Source: Intestinibacter sp. (GTDB lineage: Bacteria; Bacillota; Clostridia; Peptostreptococcales; Peptostreptococcaceae). From it: a stretch of 20,332 nucleotides of DNA. The stretch spans positions 1 through 20,332 of the forward strand of contig NZ_JALEXO010000337.1 in assembly GCF_022780145.1 (NCBI RefSeq). The letters are read 5' to 3'. A program made the translations under genes and the position numbers. Positions 1-7,990 of this stretch are shown here, piece after piece; the stretch's first letter is position 1, and every line of letters begins with the position of its first letter. A model generated the notes under the pieces. The model made no database searches. It was not told the DNA's origin and saw only the letters and a list, made by a program, of their open reading frames with translations.

Positions 1-448
1 ATACGCATTTATAAAGTAATATATTTGTTGGCAAAATAAATTTTATATTTTTACATGGTATATTATTAGCACATTTTACCATGTTTATAGGTTAATTATA
101 TTATTCCATTTCATCATATGTCAAGAAGTTTATCATTATATTATATTAATATATATTTCTTTTTTATTTTATATATTTTTATTTTTTTTTTAAATTAAAT
201 CTTCTTTTTCAATATAAATCAAACTTAAATTTAATATTTTTGGGTTTTTATGAAAAATAATTATTATTTTAACAACTATACCATTTATATCATTTTCTAG
301 TATACTTGTAAAATAAATTATATTTATAACCGTAATAAATATTTTTTTGAAATTTTTTCTAAGAATATAAATTCACCGCTATGATAAAAATATATATTAT
401 AAATATTTTTTATTTTATATTTATAATTTAAATTAGGTGGTGTAGTGA
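1..448. other. AT-rich non-coding stretch at window start
   Basis: No convincing gene is seen. The stretch is extremely AT-rich with long T runs. It holds one short inverted repeat (ACATGGTA at 53-60 and TACCATGT at 77-84, 16-nt loop), too weak to call a terminator or operator. The only clear functional signal is the Shine-Dalgarno site AGGTGG at 435-440, which serves the next gene. No convincing -35/-10 pair with good spacing was found. Confidence 0.6.
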
Positions 449-847
449 TTGCTGAGCTTAAATACTTTACGAGAATATTTGACTTTATTTTTAGTAGGTG
501 GAATTTTATATGTATTAATAGAAATAGCCTACAGAGGCTATTCTCATATATCTATGTTCATTGTTGGAGGAATTTGCTTTATTTTAATTTCTTCTATAAG
601 TGAATTTACTCCATTTAAGATCTCTATATTTATGCAGATGCTTATAGCTTGTATACTAATTACATCTGTAGAATTAATCAGCGGTATAATAATAAATATA
701 TTTTTGAACCTCAATGTATGGGATTACTCGTTGAATAAATTTAATCTGCTAGGTCAAATTTGTTTAAAAGCATCTATTACATGGTTTTTTTTAAGCCTTC
801 CAGCTATTTATATCGGAAAATTTATCAAATCATTTTTTATAAATTAA
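449..847 (+). CDS. Small CmpB-family membrane protein (putative ABC transporter permease by name)
   Basis: This 132-residue protein has about four hydrophobic segments (roughly residues 10-28, 35-51, 58-84 and 104-126) and should lie in the cytoplasmic membrane. The motifs YRGYSHISMFIVGG, NVWDYS and FNLLGQIC followed by WFFLS match the family annotated as 'putative ABC transporter permease' (ABC_trans_CmpB). That name is weakly founded, because such proteins usually sit without an ATPase partner, and none is seen here. The transport role is therefore unproven. The start is a TTG at 449, chosen because AGGTGG at 435-440 lies 8 nt upstream; no in-frame ATG is better placed. Longer family members carry extra membrane segments, so this is a short form but not visibly truncated. 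It is a single-gene unit ending at a strong terminator. Confidence 0.75.
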   Translation: MLSLNTLREYLTLFLVGGILYVLIEIAYRGYSHISMFIVGGICFILISSISEFTPFKISIFMQMLIACILITSVELISGIIINIFLNLNVWDYSLNKFNLLGQICLKASITWFFLSLPAIYIGKFIKSFFIN

Positions 848-854
848 AACCTCC

Positions 855-916
855 AATTGATAAAAAAAAGACAGAAAAACGAATTTTCACATTTTTCTGT
901 CTTTTTTTTATCAATT
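855..916. terminator. Perfect 25-bp bidirectional terminator
   Basis: The arms 855-879 and 892-916 are perfectly complementary over 25 bp, with a 12-nt loop. The stem core is GACAG/CTGTC, flanked by A8 and T8 runs, so a U-tract is present on either strand. It sits between the convergent CmpB-family gene (+) and the DprA-like gene (-) and can stop both transcripts. Confidence 0.9.
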
Positions 917-962
917 CAATTTCATCAAATATACATATTTTTATAACAATAAATAACCTATT

Positions 963-1880
963 TTAACAATATATTTTATAGCCTAATAATATATTTTTAT
1001 ATCTTCTATAATCATTTATATCCTTAAGACCGATAGCTTTTTTATTTTCTAAAAGATATAAATTTCCTTTGACTGTATCGATATCCTCTTCTACATCCTT
1101 GTGAAGTGAAACAGCTATCTTCTTGTTATAAGATTCTGCAAATCCGACAGTATGCATAGTTCCACATTCTACGGCACATTCTACTACTAAAACTCCCAAG
1201 CTAAGTGCTGCCTGTAGTCTATCTCTTTCTATAAAATTTTCACTAGAAGGATTTATACCTATTTTATATTCACTGATTAGGCAACCTCCATTTTTGACTA
1301 TTTCATCAGCTAAATCATTATTGTCATTTGGATAACATTTATCTAATCCACAAGGCAATGTAGCTACGGTTTTTCCATTTGCCTTTAAGCATCCTATATG
1401 TCCTGCTGTATCACATCCATTTGCTAAACCTGATACAATTACAAATCCCTCTTTAGCATAAAAATAACCCAATGCCTCTCCTATTTGTTGACCTTTTTCT
1501 GTAGGAGTTCTAGTTCCTATTATCGCTATAGAATTTTTTTCATAAAGGCAACTTAAATCTCCTCTATAAAAAATTAAAATACTTCTATCTTTTATATCTT
1601 TTAATTTTGATGGAAAATCCTCATTAAAAATATTAGTAGCCTTTATGCCTAATTTTTCTGATTCTAATAAAACCTTCACAGAATCCTCAATAGAAATCTT
1701 TACTTCTTCCAGGCTCGGTATGTCAAACTCAGTATCTATTTCTTTATACTTTTTTAAACAGCTTAAAATATCTTCTTCATTTAGGTTTATTGTTTGATCT
1801 AAAAACCCTCTATCTATTATATCATTCGTCTTATTTTTACCTACTAAATTTATAATTGTAAGTATTATGCTATTATCCAT
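963..1880 (-). CDS. Short DprA/Smf-like protein (SLOG Rossmann fold)
   Basis: The 305-residue protein belongs to the DprA/Smf superfamily. The Rossmann domain (about residues 88-260) carries IIGTRTPT (120-127), SGLANGCDTAGH (150-161), LPCGLDKCYPNDNNDLA and GGCLISEY (198-205). Canonical DprA protects incoming single-stranded DNA and loads RecA during transformation. This copy differs: the usual FPxRNR motif is replaced by NFIERDRLQAALS (R219-D220-R221), the usual SGSL/T stretch is CGTMHT, and there is no C-terminal winged helix. It is shorter than typical DprA (about 360 residues). It follows the phosphoesterase gene by only 4 nt. Its Shine-Dalgarno site (GGGTGAG) overlaps that gene's stop codon, so the two are probably translationally coupled. 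It may be a paralogue with a role outside competence, perhaps nucleotide or nucleic-acid sensing; that is inference. Confidence 0.8.
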   Translation of the reverse strand: MDNSIILTIINLVGKNKTNDIIDRGFLDQTINLNEEDILSCLKKYKEIDTEFDIPSLEEVKISIEDSVKVLLESEKLGIKATNIFNEDFPSKLKDIKDRSILIFYRGDLSCLYEKNSIAIIGTRTPTEKGQQIGEALGYFYAKEGFVIVSGLANGCDTAGHIGCLKANGKTVATLPCGLDKCYPNDNNDLADEIVKNGGCLISEYKIGINPSSENFIERDRLQAALSLGVLVVECAVECGTMHTVGFAESYNKKIAVSLHKDVEEDIDTVKGNLYLLENKKAIGLKDINDYRRYKNILLGYKIYC

Positions 1881-1884
1881 TTTC

Positions 1885-3246
1885 TCACCCTTTATTTTTA
1901 TTCCAAATTACTTGTCCAAAAGAACCATCATCTTCTCTAAGAGATAGTCTAAGTGTATTATGGTCAAATCTATTTTCTTTCATAATACTATCAATATATT
2001 TATGATAGAAAATATCACTTACCAACGACCAAATTTTATAATTATCGCTTACTTCTATGATTCTATAGATTTCAACTACTGTTCCACTAAAAAAAGCAGG
2101 ATTTAATTTTGATAAAGTACTCGACATCAGTTTTGCTTCATATTCACTTAAATTTTGTTTAAGTAGTTCATAGTAAATTTTTTTATGGGTTTGCTTATAT
2201 GCATAATTGTATGAATAATAATTAAAATTTAATAAATTATTATCTAAATATCCATTGCATAAAGCCCATTTTGAAACATCTAATACCTTCGTTCTATAAA
2301 ATACACTATTTTCTTGTTCATAGCTTAAAATACCATATTGGTTTCTACATACAATAAGAGAACTAGTCGCTACATCATATACTTTTTTGTTTTCCAAAAC
2401 CTTACTATATCCAGGCTTTATATGCTGTATATGCAGATGTCCACTTAAATTTAATACTACATTGTATTTTGCATATATCTCTATAAGTCTTTGATTTTCT
2501 TCTAATGTATAGCCTTTATTTAATAAATCATTGTGATCAACTAAGCTATGATGTGTACTTGCTATTACCTTAATATTTTTCTGTTTTGCCTCTTTTAAAT
2601 GTTCTTCTAACCATTCATAAGTACTTTCACTTAAAATACCTTTTATTGCAACAGGGTTTTTCCAGTTATTATTTTGGTAAAAATTAGTATCTAACATTAC
2701 AAGCCATAAATCCTCTAAAACTGGTGCAATATAGCTAAGGGAATATTTATCTTCATATATAGCTTCATTAAACCCACAATTAAAATAGATTTCTTTAAAA
2801 TCTTCTGGAGAAACAGATTGTATAGGGACCTTCTGTGTAGGTTTATATTTATATGCGTTGTAGTTTTTAATATCATGATTTCCAGGAATAACATAAACCT
2901 TTATATCATGATCTATCACATTTTGTAGCTTATTCATAAGCTCTATATGGCTTATTTTCTCTCCATTATACGTTAAATCTCCACATATAATTAAGCCTCC
3001 ATTAGGTTTATATTCTATAACTTCATTTATAAAGGCATCTATTATTTCAGAGACATATTTCATTTGTTTTAAATCGCCCTTTGCCTCACATATTTCATTT
3101 AATTCCCCATCTACATTCGCTTTTTTGGAAATATAGTGCAAATCTGTTGCCACAATAAATTCTACTTTCCTATTAAAATTTATTTTTTTGTCCTCCTTTG
3201 AATAATTTGTTTCTTTTGATGAATTTGTATATTGTTCGCCTCTCAT
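1885..3246 (-). CDS. Calcineurin-like metallophosphoesterase
   Basis: The 453-residue protein shows the full metal-binding signature of calcineurin-like phosphoesterases: ATDLHY (about residues 33-38), ICGDLTYNGE, IPGNHD, a THHS histidine and SGHLHIQ. These give a dinuclear metal site able to hydrolyse phosphomono- or phosphodiesters. Similar proteins have been annotated as cyclic-nucleotide phosphodiesterase-like, but the substrate cannot be told from sequence. The C-terminal 150 residues, rich in Tyr, Asn and Leu, form an extra domain I do not recognise. There is no signal peptide or membrane segment, so it should be cytosolic. The chosen ATG has a modest Shine-Dalgarno (AGGGTG) 8 nt upstream. 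A perfect AAGGAGG lies inside the reading frame near residue 18, before an ATA codon (see findings). It is the first gene of a two-gene unit with the DprA-like gene. Confidence 0.82.
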   Translation of the reverse strand: MRGEQYTNSSKETNYSKEDKKINFNRKVEFIVATDLHYISKKANVDGELNEICEAKGDLKQMKYVSEIIDAFINEVIEYKPNGGLIICGDLTYNGEKISHIELMNKLQNVIDHDIKVYVIPGNHDIKNYNAYKYKPTQKVPIQSVSPEDFKEIYFNCGFNEAIYEDKYSLSYIAPVLEDLWLVMLDTNFYQNNNWKNPVAIKGILSESTYEWLEEHLKEAKQKNIKVIASTHHSLVDHNDLLNKGYTLEENQRLIEIYAKYNVVLNLSGHLHIQHIKPGYSKVLENKKVYDVATSSLIVCRNQYGILSYEQENSVFYRTKVLDVSKWALCNGYLDNNLLNFNYYSYNYAYKQTHKKIYYELLKQNLSEYEAKLMSSTLSKLNPAFFSGTVVEIYRIIEVSDNYKIWSLVSDIFYHKYIDSIMKENRFDHNTLRLSLREDDGSFGQVIWNKNKG

Positions 3247-3320
3247 ATTAAAGACACCCTTTTACTCCTTTTAATATTAATTATATTTTAATACTAATGT
3301 ATAAAAAGAACAACATTCAA

Positions 3321-3365
3321 AAAAAATAACCTAACGAGAAATTTAAACTCGTCAGGTTATTTTTT
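3321..3365 (-). terminator. Terminator of the riboflavin operon
   Basis: The arms 3321-3338 and 3348-3365 pair over 18 bp with one mismatch around a 9-nt loop. Read on the minus strand, the hairpin (CCTGACGAG/CTCGTTAGG core) ends in a run of at least eight T. It lies just after the ribH stop and also shields the phosphoesterase unit from read-through. Confidence 0.88.
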
Positions 3366-3381
3366 ATATTATCAAAATCAA

Positions 3382-3843
3382 TTATTTTATTCCCTTTAAT
3401 AAAGATACCATTTCTAAAGCACCCATTGCACAGTCATATCCTTTATTTCCTGCTTTTGTTCCTGCTCTTTCTATAGCTTGTTCTATATTTTCAGTTGTAA
3501 CAACACCGAACATTACTGGTAAGTTTTCATCTAGAGATACTTTTGCTATTCCTTTAGAAACTTCATTACAAACATAATCGTAATGTGAAGTAGCACCTCT
3601 TATAACACAACCTAAGCAAATTATTGCATCGTATTTTTTAGTTCTAGCCATAGCTTGAGCTACAAGTGGTATTTCAAATGCTCCTGGTACCCATGCTATT
3701 TCTACATCCTCCTTAGCTACATCGTGACGATATAAGCAATCTTCTGCTCCTGATACTAATTTAGATACTATAAACTCATTAAAACGAGCTGCAACTATAC
3801 CTATTTTTAATCCACTTCCATTTAATTTTCCTTCATATATCAT
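3382..3843 (-). CDS. ribH: 6,7-dimethyl-8-ribityllumazine synthase
   Basis: The enzyme condenses 5-amino-6-ribitylaminouracil with 3,4-dihydroxy-2-butanone 4-phosphate to give lumazine, the penultimate step of riboflavin synthesis, in the cytosol. The length, 153 residues, is normal. Hallmarks are VAARFNEFIV near residue 20, WVPGAFEIPL (about 51-60), CLGCVIRGATSHYDYVCNEV (about 76-95, with the catalytic His in SHYD) and PVMFGVVTTEN. The C-terminal NKGYDCAMGALEM is also typical. Start: the ATG at 3843 has GGAGG a few bases upstream. It is the last gene of the operon, 61 nt after ribBA, and is followed by the operon terminator. The enzyme usually forms pentamers or 60-mer shells; which form applies here is not visible from sequence. 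Confidence 0.97.
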   Translation of the reverse strand: MIYEGKLNGSGLKIGIVAARFNEFIVSKLVSGAEDCLYRHDVAKEDVEIAWVPGAFEIPLVAQAMARTKKYDAIICLGCVIRGATSHYDYVCNEVSKGIAKVSLDENLPVMFGVVTTENIEQAIERAGTKAGNKGYDCAMGALEMVSLLKGIK

Positions 3844-3904
3844 TTTTTAGTCCTCCAATTATTATTAATTTGTATATTTATAAATTATCTTATTTGATAT
3901 TTTA

Positions 3905-5104
3905 TTAGCCTATTTCTAACATATGTCCCATTTTATCTCTTTTAGTTCTCAAGTAATCTATATTGTACTTTGTTATTTCTTCTTCAGTAGAAACTCTCTC
4001 ATTTATCTTTATACCGTATTCCTCTAATTGTTCTAATTTATCAGGATTATTGCTTAAAAGTCTGATACTCTTTACACCTAAATTCTTAAGTATTTGCGCC
4101 GCCATATTAAAATCTCTCAAGTCATTTTCAAACCCTAAAACTAAATTAGCCTCTATAGTGTCGTATCCTTGATCTTGCATATGATAAGCTCTTATTTTAT
4201 TTATAAGACCTATTCCTCTACCTTCTTGTCTTAGATATATGACTAATCCACTTCCATTTTTGGCTATAGTTTCCATAGCCGAATTCAATTGTTTTCCACA
4301 ATCGCATTTAATTGAATGGAATGCATCTCCTGTCAAGCATTCTGAGTGAACTCTTACTAATACATTTTCACTGTCTAGGTCCCCATATTTAAGAGCTACA
4401 TGTTCTTCTCCATTGTATATATCTCTATATCCGATTATTTCGAATATTCCATAGCTTGTAGGTAATGTAGCACTACTTACTCTCTCAGCAGTTATTTCTG
4501 TTATTTTTCTGTATTTTATTAAATCAGCTATAGTTATGATTTTTAAATCGTGTTCATCTTTAAATTTCATCAAATCATCTACTCTAGCCATTGTTCCATC
4601 TTCCTTTAATATTTCACATATCACGCCTATTGGAGAAAATCCTGCTATTTTAGCTAAATCGACAGCAGCTTCTGTATGTCCATTTCTCACAAGGACACCA
4701 CCATCTTTCGCAACTAATGGAAACATATGTCCAGGAGTTTTGAAATCACATTCTTTAGCGTCCTTATTCGTAAATTGTCTTATAGTTTCGCATCTATCAT
4801 ATGCTGATATTCCTGTAGTTGTATTTGATCCATCTATAGAAATAGTAAATGCTGTTTTAAAAGAATCTGTGTTGTTTCTTACCATTAATGGTAAATTTAT
4901 TTCTTCAAATTTTTCTTTTAATGCTGGCATGCATATTAATCCTCTGCCATATTTAGTCATGAAATTGATAGCTTCTGGTGTAACCCTATCAGCTGCCATC
5001 AATAAATCTCCTTCATTTTCTCTATCTTCATCATCTACTACGATTATCATCTTTCCATTTTTTAAATCTTCTATAGCTTCTGGAATTGTATTAAATTTTG
5101 TCAT
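3905..5104 (-). CDS. ribBA: Bifunctional DHBP synthase / GTP cyclohydrolase II
   Basis: This 399-residue fusion provides both precursors of riboflavin. The N-terminal half (about 1-200) is 3,4-dihydroxy-2-butanone-4-phosphate synthase, acting on ribulose 5-phosphate. It shows VDDEDRENEGDL, NTTTGISAYDR, FKTPGHMFPL and RNGHTEAAVDL. The C-terminal half (about 205-399) is GTP cyclohydrolase II. It has the zinc site in HSECLTGDAFHSIKCDCG, the LRQEGRGIGL loop with catalytic residues, and LLSNNPDKLEQL near the end. No key residue appears lost in either half, so both activities are expected. It starts with ATG at 5104, 20 nt after the ribE stop, with GGGGTGA as ribosome site. It is the third gene of the operon and is controlled by the upstream FMN riboswitch. 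Confidence 0.97.
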   Translation of the reverse strand: MTKFNTIPEAIEDLKNGKMIIVVDDEDRENEGDLLMAADRVTPEAINFMTKYGRGLICMPALKEKFEEINLPLMVRNNTDSFKTAFTISIDGSNTTTGISAYDRCETIRQFTNKDAKECDFKTPGHMFPLVAKDGGVLVRNGHTEAAVDLAKIAGFSPIGVICEILKEDGTMARVDDLMKFKDEHDLKIITIADLIKYRKITEITAERVSSATLPTSYGIFEIIGYRDIYNGEEHVALKYGDLDSENVLVRVHSECLTGDAFHSIKCDCGKQLNSAMETIAKNGSGLVIYLRQEGRGIGLINKIRAYHMQDQGYDTIEANLVLGFENDLRDFNMAAQILKNLGVKSIRLLSNNPDKLEQLEEYGIKINERVSTEEEITKYNIDYLRTKRDKMGHMLEIG

Positions 5105-5124
5105 AAAATCACCCCTGTATAATA

Positions 5125-5784
5125 TTAAAATCCATTTTTGATTAAGAAATCTAAATCTATATTTCTCTTTTTATCGTTTTTTTCTTCGTTTTTATTAGAT
5201 AGAGATGTAAATCTTTTTACATATTTTCCAATAATATCGCTTTCTAGATTTACCAAGTCTCCAACCTTTTTGCCTAAAAGGGTAGTGTTATCTTTTGTAT
5301 GAGGTATTATCGATACTTTAAGTATTTTTTTATCTACATAAGCAACTGTAAGACTTACACCATCTATAGTTATTGAGCCTTTATGTACAACATAATCTAA
5401 AAATTCTTCATCGGCATTTATACTAATCCAAACTGCATTTTCTTCCTTTTTAAAATCTATTATAGTTCCCGTAGTATCAACATGACCTGTGACTATATGT
5501 CCCCCAAATCTAGATGATAAACTCATAGCTCTTTCTAAATTTACCTTTGAATTTCTAGTCAATTTACTCAAATTTGTCGCTCTGACTGTCTCCATCATTA
5601 CATCTGCTACAAATTCATTTTGAAAAACCTCACATACAGTTAAACAAACTCCATTAACAGCTATTGAATCACCTAGATTGACATCCTCCAAGACTTTATT
5701 AGCCGAAATTCTTATCTTACCACTTTTGCCACTAGCTGTAATATTTTTGACTACTCCTACTTCTTCAATAATTCCCGTAAACAT
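5125..5784 (-). CDS. ribE: Riboflavin synthase, alpha chain
   Basis: The enzyme dismutates two molecules of lumazine to riboflavin plus the pyrimidine returned to RibH. The 219-residue protein has the expected internal duplication of lumazine-binding domains: MFTGIIEEVG, GDSIAVNGVCLTV and SSRFGGHIVTGHVDTTG in the first half, and KGSITIDGVSLTV and SIIPHTKDNTTL in the second. The reading frame is open a few codons further upstream from a TTG, but the start is the ATG at 5784. It gives the conserved MFTGII N terminus and sits 4-5 nt behind GGGAGG at 5789-5794. The C-terminal tail after YVKRF is Lys/Asn-rich and variable. The gene begins about 25 nt after the ribD stop. Confidence 0.96.
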   Translation of the reverse strand: MFTGIIEEVGVVKNITASGKSGKIRISANKVLEDVNLGDSIAVNGVCLTVCEVFQNEFVADVMMETVRATNLSKLTRNSKVNLERAMSLSSRFGGHIVTGHVDTTGTIIDFKKEENAVWISINADEEFLDYVVHKGSITIDGVSLTVAYVDKKILKVSIIPHTKDNTTLLGKKVGDLVNLESDIIGKYVKRFTSLSNKNEEKNDKKRNIDLDFLIKNGF

Positions 5785-5809
5785 AATTCCTCCCTTCTGC
5801 AATCAAAAT

Positions 5810-6922
5810 TTATTTAATCACATCTGCTTCTATTAGAATATCTCCATCTACCATAGTTATGTTTTGAAATTTTAATTTTGTCGCATCACTTAATTTTTCT
5901 ATACCTTCTCCAGATACAAAGCTAGGTGCATTTTTTCCACCTATTATTTTTGGTGCAATAAATATTTTCACCTTGTCCACTAAATTATTTCTAAAAAGAC
6001 TATCGTTTAAAGTAGCTCCACCTTCTACTAAAACTGAGTCTATTTTCAATTCACCTAATTTTTCTACTACAAAATTTAAATCAATTTTATTATCTAGCTT
6101 TGGTGCTATGTAGACATCCACGCCTTTTTCTTTTAGCTCATTTATTTTATTTAGATCGTTATTGCAAGTAAAAACTATAGTTTTTGCCTTTTTATCTTGA
6201 ACTAAATTTGAATCTACAGGTATTTTCAAATTTGTATCTACTACTACTCTTATTGGATTTCTCGTTTTCTTCCCTTCAATTCTAGTAGTTAAACTTGGAT
6301 TATCCTTTAAAACTGTATTTATCCCAACCATAATAGCCATGTATTTATTTCTAAATTCATGAGTCATTTTTCTAGATTTTTCATTAGAAATCCACTGAGA
6401 TTCCATATATTTTGTGGCGATTTTGCCATCCATACTTATCGCAGCTTTTGATACTATAAGTGGTCTATTTTTATTTATGTAATGAAAAAACACTTCATTT
6501 ATTTTAAAACCTTCTTCTTCTAGTACTCCGGTTGTAACTTCTATGCCGTTTTCCTTTAATTTTTTTATTCCTTTTCCACCTACTAGGGGATTAGTATCTA
6601 CATTACATATTACAACTCTAGCGACCTTATGTCTGACTAAATTATCTGCACATGGAGGCGTTTTTCCGTAATGTGAACACGGTTCTAAGGTCACATAAAC
6701 TGTAGCTCCTTCGATATCTTTTGTAGCACTATTTATTGCATTTACCTCAGCATGTGCTTCTCCGTATTTCATATGGTATCCTTGTCCAATTATTTCTCTA
6801 TCCTTTACAATTACACATCCAACTAGAGGATTAGGATTCACGAATCCAGTTCCTAATTTTGCCAGTTCTAAAGCCTTTTTCATATAATAGCTATCTTCTT
6901 GACATTTTGAATCAAATTTCAT
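5810..6922 (-). CDS. ribD: Riboflavin-specific deaminase / reductase
   Basis: This 370-residue bifunctional enzyme performs the second and third steps from GTP. The N-terminal deaminase (about 1-145) has the zinc motif HAEVNAI followed by EPCSHYGKTPPCADNL. The C-terminal reductase (about 150-370) uses NADPH and shows SKAAISMDGKIAT, QWISNEKSRKMTHEFR, MVGINTVLKDNPSLTTR and VEGGATLNDSLF. The frame is open 23 codons further upstream, to a start at 6991. However, that extension would be encoded across the riboswitch terminator hairpin (6957-6982) and lacks family similarity. The ATG at 6922 has GAAGGA 6 nt upstream and gives the normal N terminus. It is the first gene of ribD-ribE-ribBA-ribH, so riboswitch attenuation before it controls the whole pathway. 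Confidence 0.96.
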   Translation of the reverse strand: MKFDSKCQEDSYYMKKALELAKLGTGFVNPNPLVGCVIVKDREIIGQGYHMKYGEAHAEVNAINSATKDIEGATVYVTLEPCSHYGKTPPCADNLVRHKVARVVICNVDTNPLVGGKGIKKLKENGIEVTTGVLEEEGFKINEVFFHYINKNRPLIVSKAAISMDGKIATKYMESQWISNEKSRKMTHEFRNKYMAIMVGINTVLKDNPSLTTRIEGKKTRNPIRVVVDTNLKIPVDSNLVQDKKAKTIVFTCNNDLNKINELKEKGVDVYIAPKLDNKIDLNFVVEKLGELKIDSVLVEGGATLNDSLFRNNLVDKVKIFIAPKIIGGKNAPSFVSGEGIEKLSDATKLKFQNITMVDGDILIEADVIK

Positions 6923-6950
6923 AAAGATTCCTTCTTTCTTTTTTAAAAGA

Positions 6951-6983
6951 TTAAAAAAAGCTCTGATATACATCAGAGCTTTT
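6951..6983 (-). terminator. Expression-platform terminator of the FMN riboswitch
   Basis: The arms 6957-6967 and 6972-6982 form a perfect 11-bp stem (AGCTCTGAT/ATCAGAGCT core) with a GTAT loop on the minus strand, followed by T7 at 6953-6959. It lies between the riboswitch aptamer and the ribD start. It therefore fits a transcription-attenuation switch: with FMN bound the terminator forms, and without FMN it should be disrupted. The competing antiterminator pairing was not mapped. Confidence 0.88.
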
Positions 6984-7040
6984 ACAATCAATAACGAAAA
7001 TAATAATAAAACTATTAAAAATTTTAACTAATTTATTACT

Positions 7041-7156
7041 TTATCTTCTCTCATCCAGACTCTACTGTCGGCTTTGGAATCTCACCAAATCAACTAAAAT
7101 TATTTAGCTCGCGGGCTATACCGCCGGTCGGGAATTTCACCCTGCCCCGAAGAATA
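7041..7156 (-). promoter_or_regulatory. FMN riboswitch (RFN element)
   Basis: Read on the minus strand, the conserved RFN segments appear in the right order. They are ATTCTTCGGGGCAGGGTGAA, then AATTCCCGACCGGCGGT, AGCCCGCGAGC, GATTTGGTGAGATTCC, AAAGCCGACAGT and AGTCTGGATGAGAGAAGATA. The outer TTCTTC and GAGAAGA ends close the P1 stem. The element binds flavin mononucleotide and here lies directly upstream of ribD, so it gives feedback control of riboflavin synthesis. Recognition is by near-identity to the consensus and is very secure. Confidence 0.97.
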
Positions 7157-7194
7157 TATTAAATTTTATATCCATATATTAACTTTATACTTGT

Positions 7195-7223
7195 AATGTA
7201 TCACATTTTCCTGCAATTTGCAA
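7195..7223 (-). promoter_or_regulatory. Predicted promoter of the rib operon
   Basis: On the minus strand, TTGCAA (7218-7223) and TACATT (7195-7200) are 17 bp apart. They would start transcription around 7188, some 30 nt before the riboswitch P1 stem. This is a pattern match in very AT-rich DNA; a neighbouring TATAAA-like box could serve instead. Confidence 0.4.
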
Positions 7224-7339
7224 ATTTATTATTTTTTAATTATATTATTTTAAAATTTTGTATATAAAAATTTTTTTTGTAAATAATTCTAAATAGATGA
7301 GCTCATTATTTAAACTAACAATCAAAAGGGAGATTAAAA

Positions 7340-7954
7340 ATGCAAAAAATTTTTTTAGTAGACACGGAAAATGTAAATATACGCTCTCTTAAAGGAGCTA
7401 ATTATTTAGACAAAAACGATTTAATAATACTTTTTACAACTGATAAAACTATAGTTCACAATTTTCACGACAATCTTATAAAAACTATAGAAACAGAGGC
7501 AACAATTAAAAATATTCATATAGAATCTGGAGGTAAGAATTGTCTAGATTTTCAATTAGTGAGCTGTTTGGGACTACTTATAGGATCTAACAAAAACAAA
7601 AATATAAATTATTACATAATCAGTAAAGATAAAGGATATCTTCATTCAATAAATTTTTTATGCGAACAAACTCAATGTTCTATAAAATTAATCTCAAACC
7701 TAAAATCTCTATTCGATGAAAATTACGATGATGCACTTGCTATAATGCAAAACATGGATGATGAGATAACAGAAGCACTTAAAAACCTAGGTTATACAAA
7801 TAAAACAATTACTAAAGCTTTAATAGCAATAGATTCATCTAAAACAGAAAAGGATTTAGAAGTTAACTTTTTTCTTCAATTTGGCTGGAATAACAAGATA
7901 TATAACACTTGTAAACCTATAATTTTCAAGTACAATATTCTTAGTATCGCCTAA
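7340..7954 (+). CDS. PIN-like domain protein, putative nuclease
   Basis: The 204-residue protein opens with FLVDTENVN (D8, E10, N11). It continues with GGKNCLDFQLVSCLG (D70) and ends the core with YIISKDKGY (D97). These spaced acidic residues within alternating hydrophobic strands match the PIN/NYN nuclease superfamily, whose members cut RNA or flap DNA using metal ions. A helical region near residues 142-177 (ITEALKNLGYTNKTITKAL) resembles the C-terminal helical domain of RuvA, which could bind a partner or nucleic acid. The ATG at 7340 has GGGAG about 7 nt upstream. It is a single gene, divergent from the rib operon and ended by a bidirectional terminator. No antitoxin-like partner is next to it, so a classical PIN toxin pair is unlikely. 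The target is unknown. Confidence 0.7.
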   Translation: MQKIFLVDTENVNIRSLKGANYLDKNDLIILFTTDKTIVHNFHDNLIKTIETEATIKNIHIESGGKNCLDFQLVSCLGLLIGSNKNKNINYYIISKDKGYLHSINFLCEQTQCSIKLISNLKSLFDENYDDALAIMQNMDDEITEALKNLGYTNKTITKALIAIDSSKTEKDLEVNFFLQFGWNNKIYNTCKPIIFKYNILSIA

Positions 7955-7990
7955 ATTAGCGTAAGAAGTATAATTTATTTTTTAAACTAC

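Noticed and set aside
53..84. Inverted repeat ACATGGTA/TACCATGT as a terminator or operator
   Set aside because: Arms of only 8 bp, no U-tract on either side and no gene close by; expected by chance in AT-rich DNA.
760..966. Open frame on the plus strand overlapping the end of the CmpB-family gene and the terminator
   Set aside because: It crosses the 25-bp terminator hairpin, has no ribosome site and its composition follows the T-rich stem.
4536..5141. 201-codon plus-strand open frame antisense to ribBA
   Set aside because: It lies wholly over a highly conserved enzyme gene, lacks a good ribosome site and resembles no protein; a codon-bias shadow.
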